Positions 1-19,426 of a DNA stretch of 64,000 bases are shown in pieces. Position numbers and translations under genes: made by a program. Location: positions 124,001 to 188,000 of the forward strand of contig JAVGVS010000558.1 of NCBI GenBank assembly GCA_032718565.1, read 5' to 3'. Source of the DNA: Distichodus sexfasciatus (Eukaryota; Chordata; Actinopteri; Characiformes; Distichodontidae). The notes below the pieces were generated by a model. That model saw only the letters and a list, made by a program, of their open reading frames with translations, made no database searches and was not told where the DNA came from. The stretch's first letter is position 1. Each line of letters begins with the position of its first letter.

Positions 1-324
1 ATACAAAGTACAAAAACAGCTGAGAGATGATGTCATCATGTGGGGCAATTAGTAAAAGTATTACATGATTCAGGCTATGGTTACGGGTTTTAAGGTATAG
101 AGTAGGGATGCCGATACTTGGGTTTTGGGTATCGGCTTATGCCAAGTACCAATTTGATTCCAGCTCTTAATTTAAAAATTGTGTATTTCTCTGTGAGGAG
201 GAGACTGAGATTATTCTGTTATGATTAAGTAAATACTTGACTACTGTTTTCCTAGCTATAACCATGTAATAATTACAGACACACACACACACATATACAT
301 ATATATTGTGTGTGTGTGTGTGTT

Positions 325-1389
325 AGGGGTGTTGAAATTAATCAAATAATCGATGCATCGCGATGCAGATGTGGACGATTCTGCATCGATGCAGTGGCAG
401 CTCATAATCGATTTTAACAGAGGTTCTCAACCGGCGATCCGCTGCCCCCTAGCAGTCTGCGGCGGCATTGCAGGTGGTCTGTGACATGCAGTCCCCCTTT
501 ACTACTGAACTCACTTTATTAAAATGATTCCTTTTTTATTTTTCAAAACATTTCCAACTGATTTGGGCATATTTTGAATATTGAATGTATATATCACTGG
601 TTACCTTCTAACCAACTGTATCTGCACAAATTATTGAAAAGCATTGCACAGACTCTAGTTCTCCACGGCTGTTATAATATCTGCACAAACTTCAATGTTA
701 GTCAGACTGTTTTAAGAGATACTGTTTTATTAATAGACTGGATATAGAATTTTTCATATTGAAACTGTTTCTAACCTCTTGCACATACAGTGTGAAAGTC
801 AATTTCCTCTTTTGTAGGTTAATACTGCATCTAAATTCTCTCTTTCTACTTCTATTTCCAGTACAAGTTTAAAGTTTATATTTAATACTCGATTTCTAGT
901 TTAAAATGTATATTTTGTATTCGATTTATTTACTTTTTGTTCTATATGCCCTGTTTGTTCTTTCTTCCCTGTTTCTTGTTGCACTGTGTAAACTGGAGCC
1001 ACGTCGTCTCGTCTCTCTGTATATCTGTACAGTATATAGCAGGGATGACAAAGTTTACTGTGACTCTGATCTTTATGAATAATGAATTTAATGCAAATGT
1101 CTAAAAAGTAATACAAAAAATACTCCCTCCAACACTTAGTCTGAGTGGTGGTCCCTGGGACAGAACCAGTTGTATCATAATGACATTGTTTGGTGATTTT
1201 CTGGCTGTGGCATAAAAATTCAGTAGCAACTATGGCTGCCCAGTCTGTGATTCATGCCCAATCTGCGTGCAATGTGAAGTAATTTAGAAAAATTGATTGC
1301 ATGCATCGCGATGCATCGAGATATCGCATCGAAGATGTGATAACCGTAATCGAATCGAATCGTGAGACCAGTGAAAGTTCACACCTCTA
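325..1389. mobile_element. hAT-like non-autonomous element in ipo9 intron 12
   Basis: The left end reads TAGGGGTGTTGAA and the right end, inverted, reads TAGAGGTGTGAAC, an imperfect terminal inverted repeat. Both subterminal parts contain runs of the palindromic motif GATGCATCGCGATGCATC. No transposase open frame is present. A segment at about 935-1085 resembles, inverted, the repeat at 15165-15300 and may be a second element inserted inside. Confidence 0.55.
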
Positions 1390-2552
1390 CTGTGGAACAG
1401 TGTCCACAAAGACATTTCATTAAATTAGCTACTAAAAGGTGTTACATTCTTGTGATTCATGTTGTCTACATTTTGCACCACACTTTGGAGAGTAGAGCTG
1501 ATCTGTTCTTTGAAATAAGTCAGGCCCTGAGCTTGGAAATTAAAAACACAGAAAGAGATAAAAAGGAAAAAAAAAAAGTTAAAATAGAGAGCATAAAGAC
1601 TACTGTTTATGTGTGACCACTAATTATAGTTGACCTTGATGTGAAAATATCAGTTAAAGCACTAAGCACCCACAAAAACAGGGAATGACATCCTCAGTGG
1701 TGCAACCTTGTGGCCAAAAAGGAAACTATTTTTTCGGGAAGAAAAAAAAAAAAAGCAAAAAAGAAGGAGTTCGGCTATGGACAAGAAACACAATAGCCAA
1801 CATCTCCTCAATGTGCTGAAGAGAGGTTCGATCAATATTGTTTTTTTCAGGGCCGATATCGATACTGATAATTGCTAATTAATAGGGATGTTAACCGATA
1901 TTTAGAAAGGATAAGCAAAAAAAATAAAATGTCAATTATTAATTTTTCAAACACCAAGATCAACTGAAACTCTCCTTTTCTCCTTCTCGGAGCTTCTCGG
2001 AGAATATCCATCAGCATACAGAGTACATTTTTTTGATTGCAAATAAATTTTCTACATTTGTTTTTTCCTATTGATTATCCTGTAACATTATAAAATAGAA
2101 AAAAAACTCATTAATTGAAAATGAAGAAATACTCAAGTTTTGGGTCATTTTACACCAGTTAACTACATTTCCCACAATCCCCCGCGCAGAATAAACACGG
2201 AAAATCTCAGTCAATGGCTGTATTGTGAGTGGAATTGCTCATTGTTGTGGTTAGTTATGCATTCACTGTTTTTGCTCACAGAATTAATCAAAAATACTTT
2301 CACATACAGTGGAATCAGGTCTTGCCTTGATCGTTCCACTGAAAACGTGCATCATTAATGTCCACGTGAAAGGAAAACGGAGCGCGCCGTGGCGAGTGAA
2401 AAGAATTAAACGAAGCTTCGATTCGTGAAACACTGCCTCGACCATTTTCTGTAATGGAATTATTTGAATAATCGTTTCAGCTCTATATGGAATTATTATT
2501 AAATGTCACCAACTACAATATTGTGATAAATCAAATTCTGCGTTCAACATAC
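1390..2552. other. Repeat-rich intron sequence, no exon seen
   Basis: AT-rich sequence with fragments resembling the pale hAT-type ends seen elsewhere (GCCGATATCGATACTGAT near 1850, and purine runs). I found no importin-9 exon here on the minus strand, so the next exon probably lies outside the window. Confidence 0.4.
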
Positions 2553-9775
<7,223 letters not shown>

Positions 9776-10344
9776 ATTTTCACCCGTCTCGCCCAGGCTG
9801 TGGAAGCGGCAGCGGAAACGTTGTACTGGTGCGCTGCGCGCCAACGCGCGCTCTAGGCGGGGCTTCGATGTGACGAAACCATTGTCTGCATCTCAAACGG
9901 CTTCGCACGCCCTACACAGTGCCATACAGTGTGTCCGGTCATGAGGTATTATACTTTAAAAGCATCGCAGTGCACATGTGAAAGATGCAGCTAACGTCGC
10001 ATTTGTGTCTGGCATGTGGTGTGAACTAACTATAGCAAGTACACCGCCTTCTAATTCCAAAGTCATCTCCGTTTTGGACAGAGAGCCATTGTTTCTGAGG
10101 GTAAGAAGGGAGTAGGGAGATATATGGTTTGACACGGACCCATTCTCTTTTCCGCTTCGACAATTGGAAGCTATAGCGCCATCTGAAGATGCGGAGCCGC
10201 AGGCGTTGCAGTTGTTCTGATGTCATTCTGTGAGACTTTTAGGGCTCTTTCCCCATCATGTTTTTAAACCCATTGCTATGGCTAAGATAATCAAATTTAT
10301 TCGACACAATTTATCACCAAAGAATGACTTTAGGGGGGCATTTA
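9776..10344. promoter_or_regulatory. ipo9: ipo9 5' flank / likely CpG-rich promoter, then plain sequence
   Basis: The roughly 100 bp next to the start codon are GC-rich with several CG pairs (for example GCGCTGCGCGCCAACGCGCG at 9830-9849). A YY1-like motif, AATATGGCGG, overlaps the ATG on the minus strand. No TATA box is apparent. From 9950 to 10344 I see no gene. Confidence 0.45.
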
Positions 10345-11189
10345 ACTTCTGTTTTATTTATTCTTTTCTGATTTAGTTTTAGTGGGAACACAATACGCCA
10401 CTGTTGCAAGCACTGGTGACACTCAACTGTTACACGTTTAAAAAATAAGCACATTCATAACTTCACACAATGAACGGGTGCAATTTTGTTGACCACCGAC
10501 AGTGACTTTAAGGGGCCCATTCAACTTTTTACTGATTTACTGATACAACAAAAAACGACATTGCATCAAGCAGCCTTTATAACACAAAATGACATTGTGT
10601 CAAGCAATAGTGACACATAAAAATAACTTCACATAATGATGTGCAATTTTATAAGTCTATGTTTTGTCAAGTTAAGAAGGACATTGTAGCTGGCAAAGGA
10701 CTGACGTTACTTCCTCCAACTTTAAGCAGCCTCCACTGACGGTTCACTAGGCTTCCGTGATGTCAGTTGTTGTAAGTTGCCAGGAAAACCTGGCGTGGAC
10801 TTTCAGTGGTATTTGTATTTTCTAATCCATCAAGTGGAATCGATTCTTTGGCGAAACAATAGAAAGAGAAAGATGGCTGGCTTAATATTTTACATGGTAA
10901 ATGTGGGGGAGTGCAATCGAATACTTCCTAAATGTGAGGGGACATGTCCCGCTCAGATTTAGTGGCCCTGACGCCTATGATGGACCAGTTTTGCTCACAG
11001 AAAAGATCAGTGGTAGCGGTGGGATTCGAACCCACGCCTCCAGGGGAGACTGCGACCTGAACGCAGCGCCTTAGACCGCTCGGCCACACTACCTTGTAAA
11101 GACACTAAAACATTATGCATGAAATAATAAACAGCTGTTTATCGTTTCAATCGACATTTTACAATTTACGTCGCTTCTTCAGATAACAG
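10345..11189. repeat. Duplicated tRNA-Leu block, unit 1
   Basis: Starts at AACTTCTGTTTTATTTATTC and ends at CGCTTCTTCAGATAACAG. It is repeated at 11333-11882. Both copies hold the CAGGAAAACCTGGCGTGGAC stretch, an identical AAGATGGCTGGCTTAATATT stretch and a tRNA-Leu gene. Unit 1 carries about 300 bp in its middle that unit 2 lacks. Confidence 0.8.
11011..11093 (-). tRNA. tRNA-Leu (anticodon CAG)
   Basis: An 83-nt type II tRNA without the CCA end. The acceptor pair is GGTAGTG/CGCTACC with discriminator A. The D-arm contains box A (TGGCCGAGCGG), the anticodon loop is TTCAGGT, a long variable arm follows, and the T-arm is GTGGG-TTCGAAT-CCCAC (box B). A TTTT pol III terminator lies just downstream (11001-11004 on the plus strand reads AAAA). 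It looks intact and functional. Confidence 0.93.
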
Positions 11190-11332
11190 CCTATTTTAAT
11201 ACCTGTCTGTAACCCGTAACCCACTTATGGATATACAGGAGGAAATAACGAATTGCAATTACTTGTTTTATTGTAACTACAGAGTTTTGTCGGGTACTTG
11301 TACTATAGTACTATAATAGCCTACTTTTAAAA

Positions 11333-11882
11333 ACTTCTATTTTATTTATTCTTTTCTGATTTAGTTTTAGTGGGAACACAATATGCCACTGTGGCAAACG
11401 TGGTGACACTCACTGTTACACCTTTAAAAAATAAGTATATTCATAACTTCACACAATGTTGTTGTAGGTTCCCAGGAAAACCTGGCGTGGACTTTCAGTG
11501 GTATTTGTATTTTCTTATCCATCAAGTGGAATCGATTCTTTGGCGAAACAATAGAAAGAGAAAGATGGCTGGCTTAATATTTTACATGGTAAATGTGAAG
11601 TCAATCAAACACTTCCTAAATGTGAGGGGACATGCCCCACTCAAATTTAGTGGCCATGACATGACTGACAGCAACTTTGCTCTGAGAGGTCCGTGGTAGC
11701 GGTGGGGAATCGAACCCACGCCTCCAGGGTGACTGCGACCTGAACGCAGCGCCTTAGACCGCTCGGCCACACTACCTTGTATGAACAGTTTTTTATTATG
11801 CATGAAACAATAAATATCAATAAACGGCTGTTTATCGTTTCAATCAACATTTTACAATTTACGTCGCTTCTTCAGACAACAG
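11333..11882. repeat. Duplicated tRNA-Leu block, unit 2
   Basis: Direct copy of 10345-11189 in the same orientation, with an internal deletion and a second tRNA-Leu. The ends (AACTTCTATTTTATTTATTC and CGCTTCTTCAGACAACAG) match unit 1. Confidence 0.8.
11694..11776 (-). tRNA. tRNA-Leu (anticodon CAG), probably a decaying copy
   Basis: Nearly identical to 11011-11093: same acceptor arm, D-arm and TTCAGGT anticodon loop. The variable arm is shorter and the T-loop/T-stem has an extra C (TTCGATTCCCCAC instead of TTCGAATCCCAC), which distorts box B. No run of four Ts is present close downstream. It may be a pseudogene. Confidence 0.7.
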
Positions 11883-13015
11883 GTTGGTTATTATAGCTTA
11901 TTACTTTATATATTATAGCATATTATATAATAGTGCTTTCCCCAGTAAGGCGCTTTGGGTATATATTTTACCTTATGAACGGGGTCCATCCTCGCTGCTA
12001 TACTAATTTGAACGATCACTGGTTAATCACCTGTTAAAATTTGTTGTGCTTATTGGGCCTCTTTACTTTTGGCTGGCGTTTGGCTGACAGGAACATTATA
12101 GATCATTCAACTTGAAAAGCTGCAACAAACAGGGCAATTAGGACTACTTAGGCTTGGTCACATCATCTTAATTTCAGTTTAATTTATCTTGTCAAATTCA
12201 AGCAAGCTAAATAACTTCCTAACTTAAATCATTTAAAGCTAATTTGTATTCGTAAACTTGTGTAGAATTTTTTGTTAGTATAGTTGTGTTGTGTAATTGT
12301 CAAGTTTATTATTTCCATGATTAATTGGAGGATTAATTGTTGTGTGGCATAAAACAAATTACACATCAGCATTTGCATTATCTGATCATTATGACGAAGT
12401 ATGGATTATTAGAATGCTCCTTTTTTAGCGTCAGGAAACAACAAAGCTTAACCAGAGATATGTTAACATGAATTTGAATTTTTACAAAATGTATTAACAT
12501 TTCGCTTTTTATTTGTTATAACTCCTAAATTTTGTGCTGCTATATATTTTTTTTATTGTTATATATGCTTTATATGCAGTCACGTTCTATTTAAACACAT
12601 TTTTGTGGATAGGAAAAAGATGTCAGAATCAAGCCCCACCTCCGAGGTCCGACTCTGTTCAAATGTTGACCAACTGGATCATTTTGAACGTGCTTGAGCA
12701 ATTCGTGTAGCTGAGCCAACATTCTGCGACAGTCAGCGTGGCCAATTTTCAACAATTTTAGTAATACTATTATTATTATTATTGTTATTATTATTATTTT
12801 AATTTTATTTTATTATTATTATTTTTAAATTATTTATTTATTTTTTCCAGGTATTTAGCATAAAGGCAAGTCAGGTCAAGGTGTGATCTTTCTGCTCAAG
12901 CTTCAAGGCGGCATATCTATCTTATCTTGAGTATATATCCTGCCTGTTAGATATAGAGAGACAGATACCTTTTTTATTTTATTTGTGTGCATAATTCTAC
13001 CAAAAGAAAATATTA
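11883..13015. other. AT-rich spacer without a gene
   Basis: AT-rich sequence with an ATT/TTTA simple repeat at about 12768-12840. No reading frame or conserved element was recognised. Confidence 0.6.
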
Positions 13016-13083
13016 TGGCAGCGGTGGGATTCGAACCCACGCCTTTAGGGGAGACTGCGGCCTGGCTGCTCGGCCACGCTACC
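13016..13083 (-). pseudogene. Truncated tRNA-Leu pseudogene
   Basis: Both ends match tRNA-Leu (GGTAGCGTGGCCGAGC at the 5' end; GTGGGTTCGAATCCCACCGCTGCCA-type 3' half), but about 16 nt covering the D-loop and the 5' side of the anticodon arm are missing, so no anticodon loop can form. Confidence 0.8.
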
Positions 13084-15723
13084 TTGCCCAGGTGCATCAA
13101 ATATTATCCGAAAATACGTAGAGTCATATTAGTTATTTGCGCAAGAATATAATGGTTTAGTAAGTATACTTGTCGCTAATTGTCTACGGCATTTTAAATG
13201 AATAATGGTTTTGAAATAAAAAGCTATTGCCCACTGATCTAGTCTCCACTAGGAGAAATCACCGGAAATTCATTCCTAATTTGGTCAATGACGTGTCGCC
13301 TGAGTCCGTTAGTCAAATAACAGACTCTCATAGAAGTACAAATTCTTCGTTACTGTACTTAAGTATCTGTACTTTACTACGTACATTTTTTAACACGCAT
13401 ATCTGTACTTTCTACTCCTTGCATTTTCGTTACACCTGTTTCGTTTAATTGAAATGATGTTTAGTAGCTTATTTTGCCATGCATTTGACCAATTCCGTAT
13501 GAATAATGCGCGCCATTCTGCCAACTTGACTGATTGGTTGAGGTTTAAAAACGTGGTAAACGCACAGAAAAGACAATCCCATTGGTGTATTCGTCTTTGC
13601 ACACGACGCACAACACGACAGACGCGATAAAGCGAGAAAGAGAAAAAGAAACTAAACCCAGGCGGCAACACGGTGGGAGATGATATCCGGTTTGCGGTGT
13701 CAGAAAGCAGCTCACTTTATTCACTTTATTTATACAGCACTCTTTACAGCACTATAATATTGCTGTATGTACATTAACTTGAGTAAAGATGTCGAGTTTG
13801 TACCTGTGTTCATTAACTGTGCACCCTTAAACAGCATAAAAAGATTCTACAGCATAACAAGGTTCTCCAGAGCACTAATGAAGAGTCTTTTTAAACACAT
13901 GTATCTATACTTCTACTTAAGTTAAGAATGAGTGTGTACTTTTCCCTACAGTGAACACCAGATAACAGGCTGAGGGTAACTATTACAACATATTTACACT
14001 AGACAACGGAACCATACAGCACTAAGCCCTCCAATACCTGCTTTAACTGCATTATGAGGTGCCCTTAACTTAAACGTGTACAGGATAAATCTACACTTTC
14101 AAACAAAGTTTAGCCCTTGAGTCGAAAACATTACTCCGAAAATATCAGAATGAAGTTTTGCATGCATTGACTTTACTAATTTATCTAATTAGATCAAAAG
14201 TGTTTTAACGGCTAGATAAAACATTCTCTATTTTAGTACTAGTAAAAACACGATGGCAGCAGTGGAATTCAATTCAGCAAGTATTGTCGCTATACCGTAT
14301 ATTGTTTGTATCTATCATACTTATTAGCTATGTATCATGAATTAGACAGATTTACATTTTTTTTGTGTAGTAACTGTAGATTACGTCAACAAAGACACTG
14401 ACTTCCAGATCACGGCTATGTCAGACTCAGAGTGGATTTCAAACCTGAGAAGGGATACCACGTAGGAAGGTCTGGCCTGCTGATGAGGGAACAGACCTTA
14501 ATTCCCAGGCAGAAGAAAAGGATAGAAATGTATCAAAGGGCACGGGTAGATAAAGGCACATTAAACTCTATTCACTGCTAGATATGAACACAATACATGC
14601 TACTCTTGCCATACAATGTATACAAAATACAATAAGTGAAAGCACATGCAAACAACAGCCAATAGCAGCAAGCATTGCCCAGAAGCCCCCATGAGATGCA
14701 GACAGGAATGGACAGTTGTGTGCCCCTAGGCACTGTGAAGCAGTATTCAACAGTGATCAATCCCGCCTTCCAAGAGATGCTGGTTAAGAAACAGCAGGCA
14801 TCAAGGCCCATACGAAGAGAGAGACCAATATTGAATGCGTCAGTAGTATTTGCACAGTTATTGACAGAAATTCCCAATGAATATCTGCCAGTGAGTGAGT
14901 GATTTTTGGTCATTGTGAACACACCCAGTGCAACACAACCAAATGTGACCTCTGCATTTGACCCATCCTTGAAGGAGCAATGGGCAAAGGAGAACAATTA
15001 CCAGTCAGAGACTTCTGATCATGAGGCCAACTCCCTAACTTTTATACTATCAATTGTCCCTCATTCGATGGTGCCCAGGTTGGTGCTGCCTATTTGAAAT
15101 ATGATCAAATTATTATTAAATTGGATTATTAATACATTAATATAATAAGCTCCTAACAGACTAAAGTCAAAGTCAAAGTCAACTTTATTGTCATCTCTGC
15201 TATATACTGTACAGATACATAGAGAGACGAGACAACGTGACTCCAGGTTATTTCCAGTGCAAACAAAGAAAGAACAATAGAACAGAGAATAAATAGGCAG
15301 TGGCACAACATGGTTGAGTCATGGTTCTACAGTATTACAGCTAGCTGTTCTAGCTCAGTAAGTAAAGATACATTTTATACATTTTCTCCCTAATAATTAA
15401 CATTATAAACCGCTCATGTCTGAAATGTTTGTTTCACACGCTTTTCTAATTGTAAATGCATAACCCTTGTCATGGTTTAGAAAATGACTGAATTACTTAG
15501 AAAGATGATCAAACTTCAGCGTCTTCAGACCCACAGCAATGTGTAAAAACCATGTCAGCAAATAAGTATTTAATTTCATCCTGTGAAGACCAAGTAATTT
15601 TCCTGTATTCAAGCATATTAGGTATTGACTCCAGACCAGGCTCTCTAACATCAGATGTCCCGTTCAAGGTCAGTGGGCTTGTTTCACTATAGATTACTGT
15701 ATTTTAAAGTGTGTTGCCATATA
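13084..15723. other. Intergenic repeats, no gene
   Basis: Contains a fragment of the GTACTTAAGTA-type hAT family (about 13340-13960) and an internally deleted SINE copy (14891-15060). A repeat at 15165-15300 opens with AAAGTCAAAGTCAAAGTCAA followed by CTTTATTGTCATC, the style of 3' end seen in fish non-LTR elements. No credible protein-coding exon was found. Confidence 0.5.
14891..15060 (-). repeat. tRNA-derived SINE (family A), internally deleted copy
   Basis: The 3' part (GTCATTGTGAACACACC, AATGTGACCTCTGCATTTGA in plus orientation) joins directly to the head region (TCTGATCATGAGGCCAAC), so the middle is missing. Confidence 0.65.
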
Positions 15724-15960
15724 TTGAGTGGTGGATAGAACTGAAAATATGTACTCAAGTACAATTACCTTTTTCAAAAATAAAAGTAAAAGTAATAATT
15801 CTCATTTCAAAAACCTACTCAAATAAAAGTAAAAAAAATCATTTGTTATTAAGTTACTCAAAAGAAAATATGTTTTATTTAGGTATATTTCAAGTAGACA
15901 AATCAGTGGTAAATAACAAAAATCAAGTAAAACTGACTTTTGGGTAACTATCCACCCCTG
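15724..15960. mobile_element. Short MITE of the TACTCAAGTAC family
   Basis: The ends read GAGTGGTGGATAGAACTG and, inverted, CAGGGGTGGATAGTTACC. The body is AT-rich with AAAGTAAAAGTAA repeats. It is related in style to 59509-60403. Confidence 0.6.
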
Positions 15961-16508
15961 TTGTTTTGAACTTTCCTGCCTTGTGTCCACGCAACTTTTA
16001 ACTAGTAAATGAATGACAAATCGCCAAGCTTTGCGCCCATGGACGTGCTGGGCGCATTGTTGGTCTGAAGCCATATATCTCACTTGATATATCTTAAAAC
16101 CGTTGTTTTAAAGAATTTCGATAGATAGCAAAGCGCAAGCTTTTGTATAGTATTAAAGGTAAAGGAGGTCCTGCAGTATGATGCGCACTGATGGGAACAG
16201 CAGCGTTACAAATAAACAGCGTTATTTTTTTTTTAGTAACGGGTAATCTATTTACCTTTTCCATGTTACAACGCTGTTACCATTACTGAGAACAAAATAC
16301 TGCACGTTACTAAACTTAAGCTCATTAAAGCTGTTTTTAAAACAACAACGCTCTCTCGTTTTAAATTCTTTTCATAGTGGGGGGAGGGGCGAAACGAATA
16401 AGTGATGATTGGCTAAGGAGAAGTAAAAATTCACGGTAAGCCAATCAGAGGCAGAGTTGAGCGGCGCTCACACACGCAGTCGCGCACACACGCAGTCGCA
16501 CATACAAC

Positions 16509-16960
16509 TAGTGATGGGAATTCTGTCTTTTTTAAGAGAACTGGTTCGGCTCTTTCGGCTCCTTAGATTTTGGCTTTTGTTACTTAAATTAATTTGTTAC
16601 CAAAAATAATGCAATTTTTGCCTTTGTTGCTCAACTTATTACCAAAAAAAATTAATTTTTTCTTTTGTTGCTTAAATTTATTACCAAACATAATGTAAAA
16701 TTGTGTAAAATGAATTACTAATATATTATTTATATGGCCTATTATATTCAACAGGGAACAGACTGCTACAAAAATAAATGTTGAGGACAAAAACAAATAC
16801 AATCTGTCAATTGCAATTTGACAAAAAAAAAAATCTCTGGTTGTATGTATAATATATAAACTTTTAACTATTTACAGTTTGAGCCGAACTATAAACTCCG
16901 ATCGTTCACTACACAGAGCCAGCTCTAAGAGCCGTTTCGTTCGCGATAGACACATCACTA
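16509..16960. mobile_element. hAT-like MITE
   Basis: The ends are TAGTGATGGGAATTC and, inverted, TAGTGATGTGTCTATC. The subterminal motifs are inverted copies of AGAGCC/GGCTCT (GGTTCGGCTCTTTCGGCTCC and GAGCCAGCTCTAAGAGCCG). It sits inside a larger region (about 16190-17360) that looks like an older insertion. Confidence 0.65.
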
Positions 16961-17422
16961 CACACAACCGACCAACAAACGCACACAGCAATGGCGAGCC
17001 CAGATAATTCAAACGTAACGTTTTTTAAACGGGAAGTACAGACATTACTTCCCCCTCACCAAGATAACAGGCAAGATATGTGAAATGTACATATTGCCCA
17101 AGAAGAGAGTTTTCTCCGCGACGGCTGTAAACCATTCTAATCTCATGAAGCATCTCTTCTCGTCGTCACACGCTTCCATTTAAGGACGTGGATCAAAAGT
17201 CTGACAGAGTTGAACATTTTTAATAATGTAACGCAATAGTTGCTTTCCCTGGTAACTAGTTACTTTTATGATGCTTTAACTCAGCTACTTTTTGGGAGAG
17301 GTAATTAGTAACTATAACGAATTACTTTCTTTTTCTCTTTTTTTAATGTGCCCAACCCTGATGATTAGTGAGATCATGAAGAATCTCGGCTACTTCCCGT
17401 GATTTTTACCGTTCAATTTTTC

Positions 17423-18387
17423 AGAGATCGACCGAAATATCGATTTACCGATATTTTTCCCGATATTTAAGCATTTTACCATAATCAGTTTTTGTAATAT
17501 CGGGTTCACCGATAAATGCATGAATTAAATAATTTACAGTCATGGATGAGTGCATCTTGTAAATAAAAAGCGCTGAATTTAATTCTCTCTCTGTTGTCTA
17601 CATGCTCATCATTAGTCTCATGAAGTCGGAGTCACGAATGCTAAGATAAACCGTCATGTCCTGTTCCAAAAGACGTAACTTGCCTGTATTAAATACAGCC
17701 ACCAATGAGCGTCTATATGCTCATCATTCGTCTCGTCAAGTCGCTTCCATTTTGCTGTTCACTCACCGGGTTGATGCTCATGAAATGCTCCAGCACAGCC
17801 ATCGCATATAACTTTTAACAAGATTCACTAAAACACCCCGAATTATATTAACATCTACTATATAACCATCATTCCGCTAATAAACATCTTCTAAATAAAT
17901 ATAACTAAGAAACTGAATGCGCTTTGTCAGCACACATTTCATAATCTAGAATGACAAACATTTTTTTGTTTCAAAAACGTAATTGTGATATCAGAAAAGC
18001 AATAAAAAACTATGTTTTGTTTGTTATATTTCAATATTTCAGAATATTATTCAGTAAATTAACATTATCCAGCAAATTATTCTTCACTCTTTCAGCTGTA
18101 AATAGCTTTATAAACCTAATAAAACTGTAGTTTAAAATGAAGTTACATTTCTGCAAAGTTGATATGACTCCTGTGCTTGAAAACAGACATTCTATATTTA
18201 TTTTGCTTACTGGTTTAACGTTAGTGTTGCTGCTCACGCTAGCTAGTTCAGTGGTGTTGTAATCATTGTGTCAAAAACAGAAGTATAACAGTAAATAAAT
18301 ATCGGTTCTGAATATCGGGTATCGGGCACATAAACATGTAAATAATTGGTATCGGTATTAAAAAAATCAATATCGGTCGATCACTAC
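17423..18387. mobile_element. hAT-like element with (T)ATCGG-rich ends
   Basis: Opens AGAGATCGACCGAAATATCG and closes with the inverse AATATCGGTCGATCACT. The interior has no transposase frame. Many ATCGG/CCGAT repeats cluster at both ends. Confidence 0.65.
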
Positions 18388-18720
18388 AATTTTTACATAG
18401 TAGACGCGCCATTTTATTCACAGTGCACCAATGTGCGAAGGTTAATGGAGAGGACACTGGTTTATTACACATTACACCCGAACATACCAACCTCCAACAG
18501 TACTGCTTCTTCATAAGGAAACTTGAAACCTGAAAACCAGTACTGTCGGAACTAGCAACATTTGATTGGAACACGGCTTGGATGATTTTGCGTCAGATCG
18601 TTAAAACAGAGCCCTTGATAATTATAGTCGCCACGATGAATGTTAGTACCGTTAATGCAAGTTAAAGTGACGTAAAGAAGCTTTCATCCTGGAGCAAAAT
18701 GAAACGTCAATGAGAACAAT

Positions 18721-19426
18721 TTTATTTCACAACTGAATTAACATCAGGTTCCGTTTCTTTTCAAAGAAACAGCATACGGCACAAAGTATTTCACACTTCT
18801 GTCTGCTACATCACTCAGACAACCTACATCAGGATTCTGTACAACCATCGCTAATGCAAGAAGCTACAGTTCAGAGCAGATCTCAAGCTACTGGAAAAAC
18901 AAAAATCAGGGAAACCAGCTTAGTTATTGCTGGAATAAATAAATATTAGACATGTACCAAAGCAGGGTTCCAAAAATAAGTTTAGACCAATTAATATAAT
19001 TTCTTGAGGGGAAAAAACAGCCCAAAAAAAGCCATGTTTCTAGTTAATTCATATGTTACAAGCTAACAGGGTTTCTGGAAAAAACAAAAAAAAACAAAAA
19101 CCAAAATTCGTAATCAAATTTCATAACTCGAGAAGCTAGTACCCCTCTTCTGCCTTTTTTATGGGATTTAGGCCCCTGAGGTACATCTCTGCATCACATC
19201 CTCTAGACAAGAGAAAATAAAGTTTATAGGAGGAACTGTAAAAATACCAGAAAAAAGGCATCAAGAAGTCTGAACGGTTCTGGATAACAATTCTATCAAG
19301 TAGCACCTGATACAGGAAGGATTGATTAGGACTGCAGGAACAGGGGGACGTGGTGCCTACTTGATGCTCTAACATGTGCAAAACTCAAAAAGTCTTTTTG
19401 ACTATCCAAAGTGATCATTTTGGTCC
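18721..19426 (-). other. kdm5b: kdm5b 3' UTR (inferred)
   Basis: Follows the stop at 19427-19429. An AATAAA polyadenylation hexamer lies on the minus strand at 18721-18726, and no repeat is obvious in between. The extent is inferred from the hexamer only. Confidence 0.4.
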
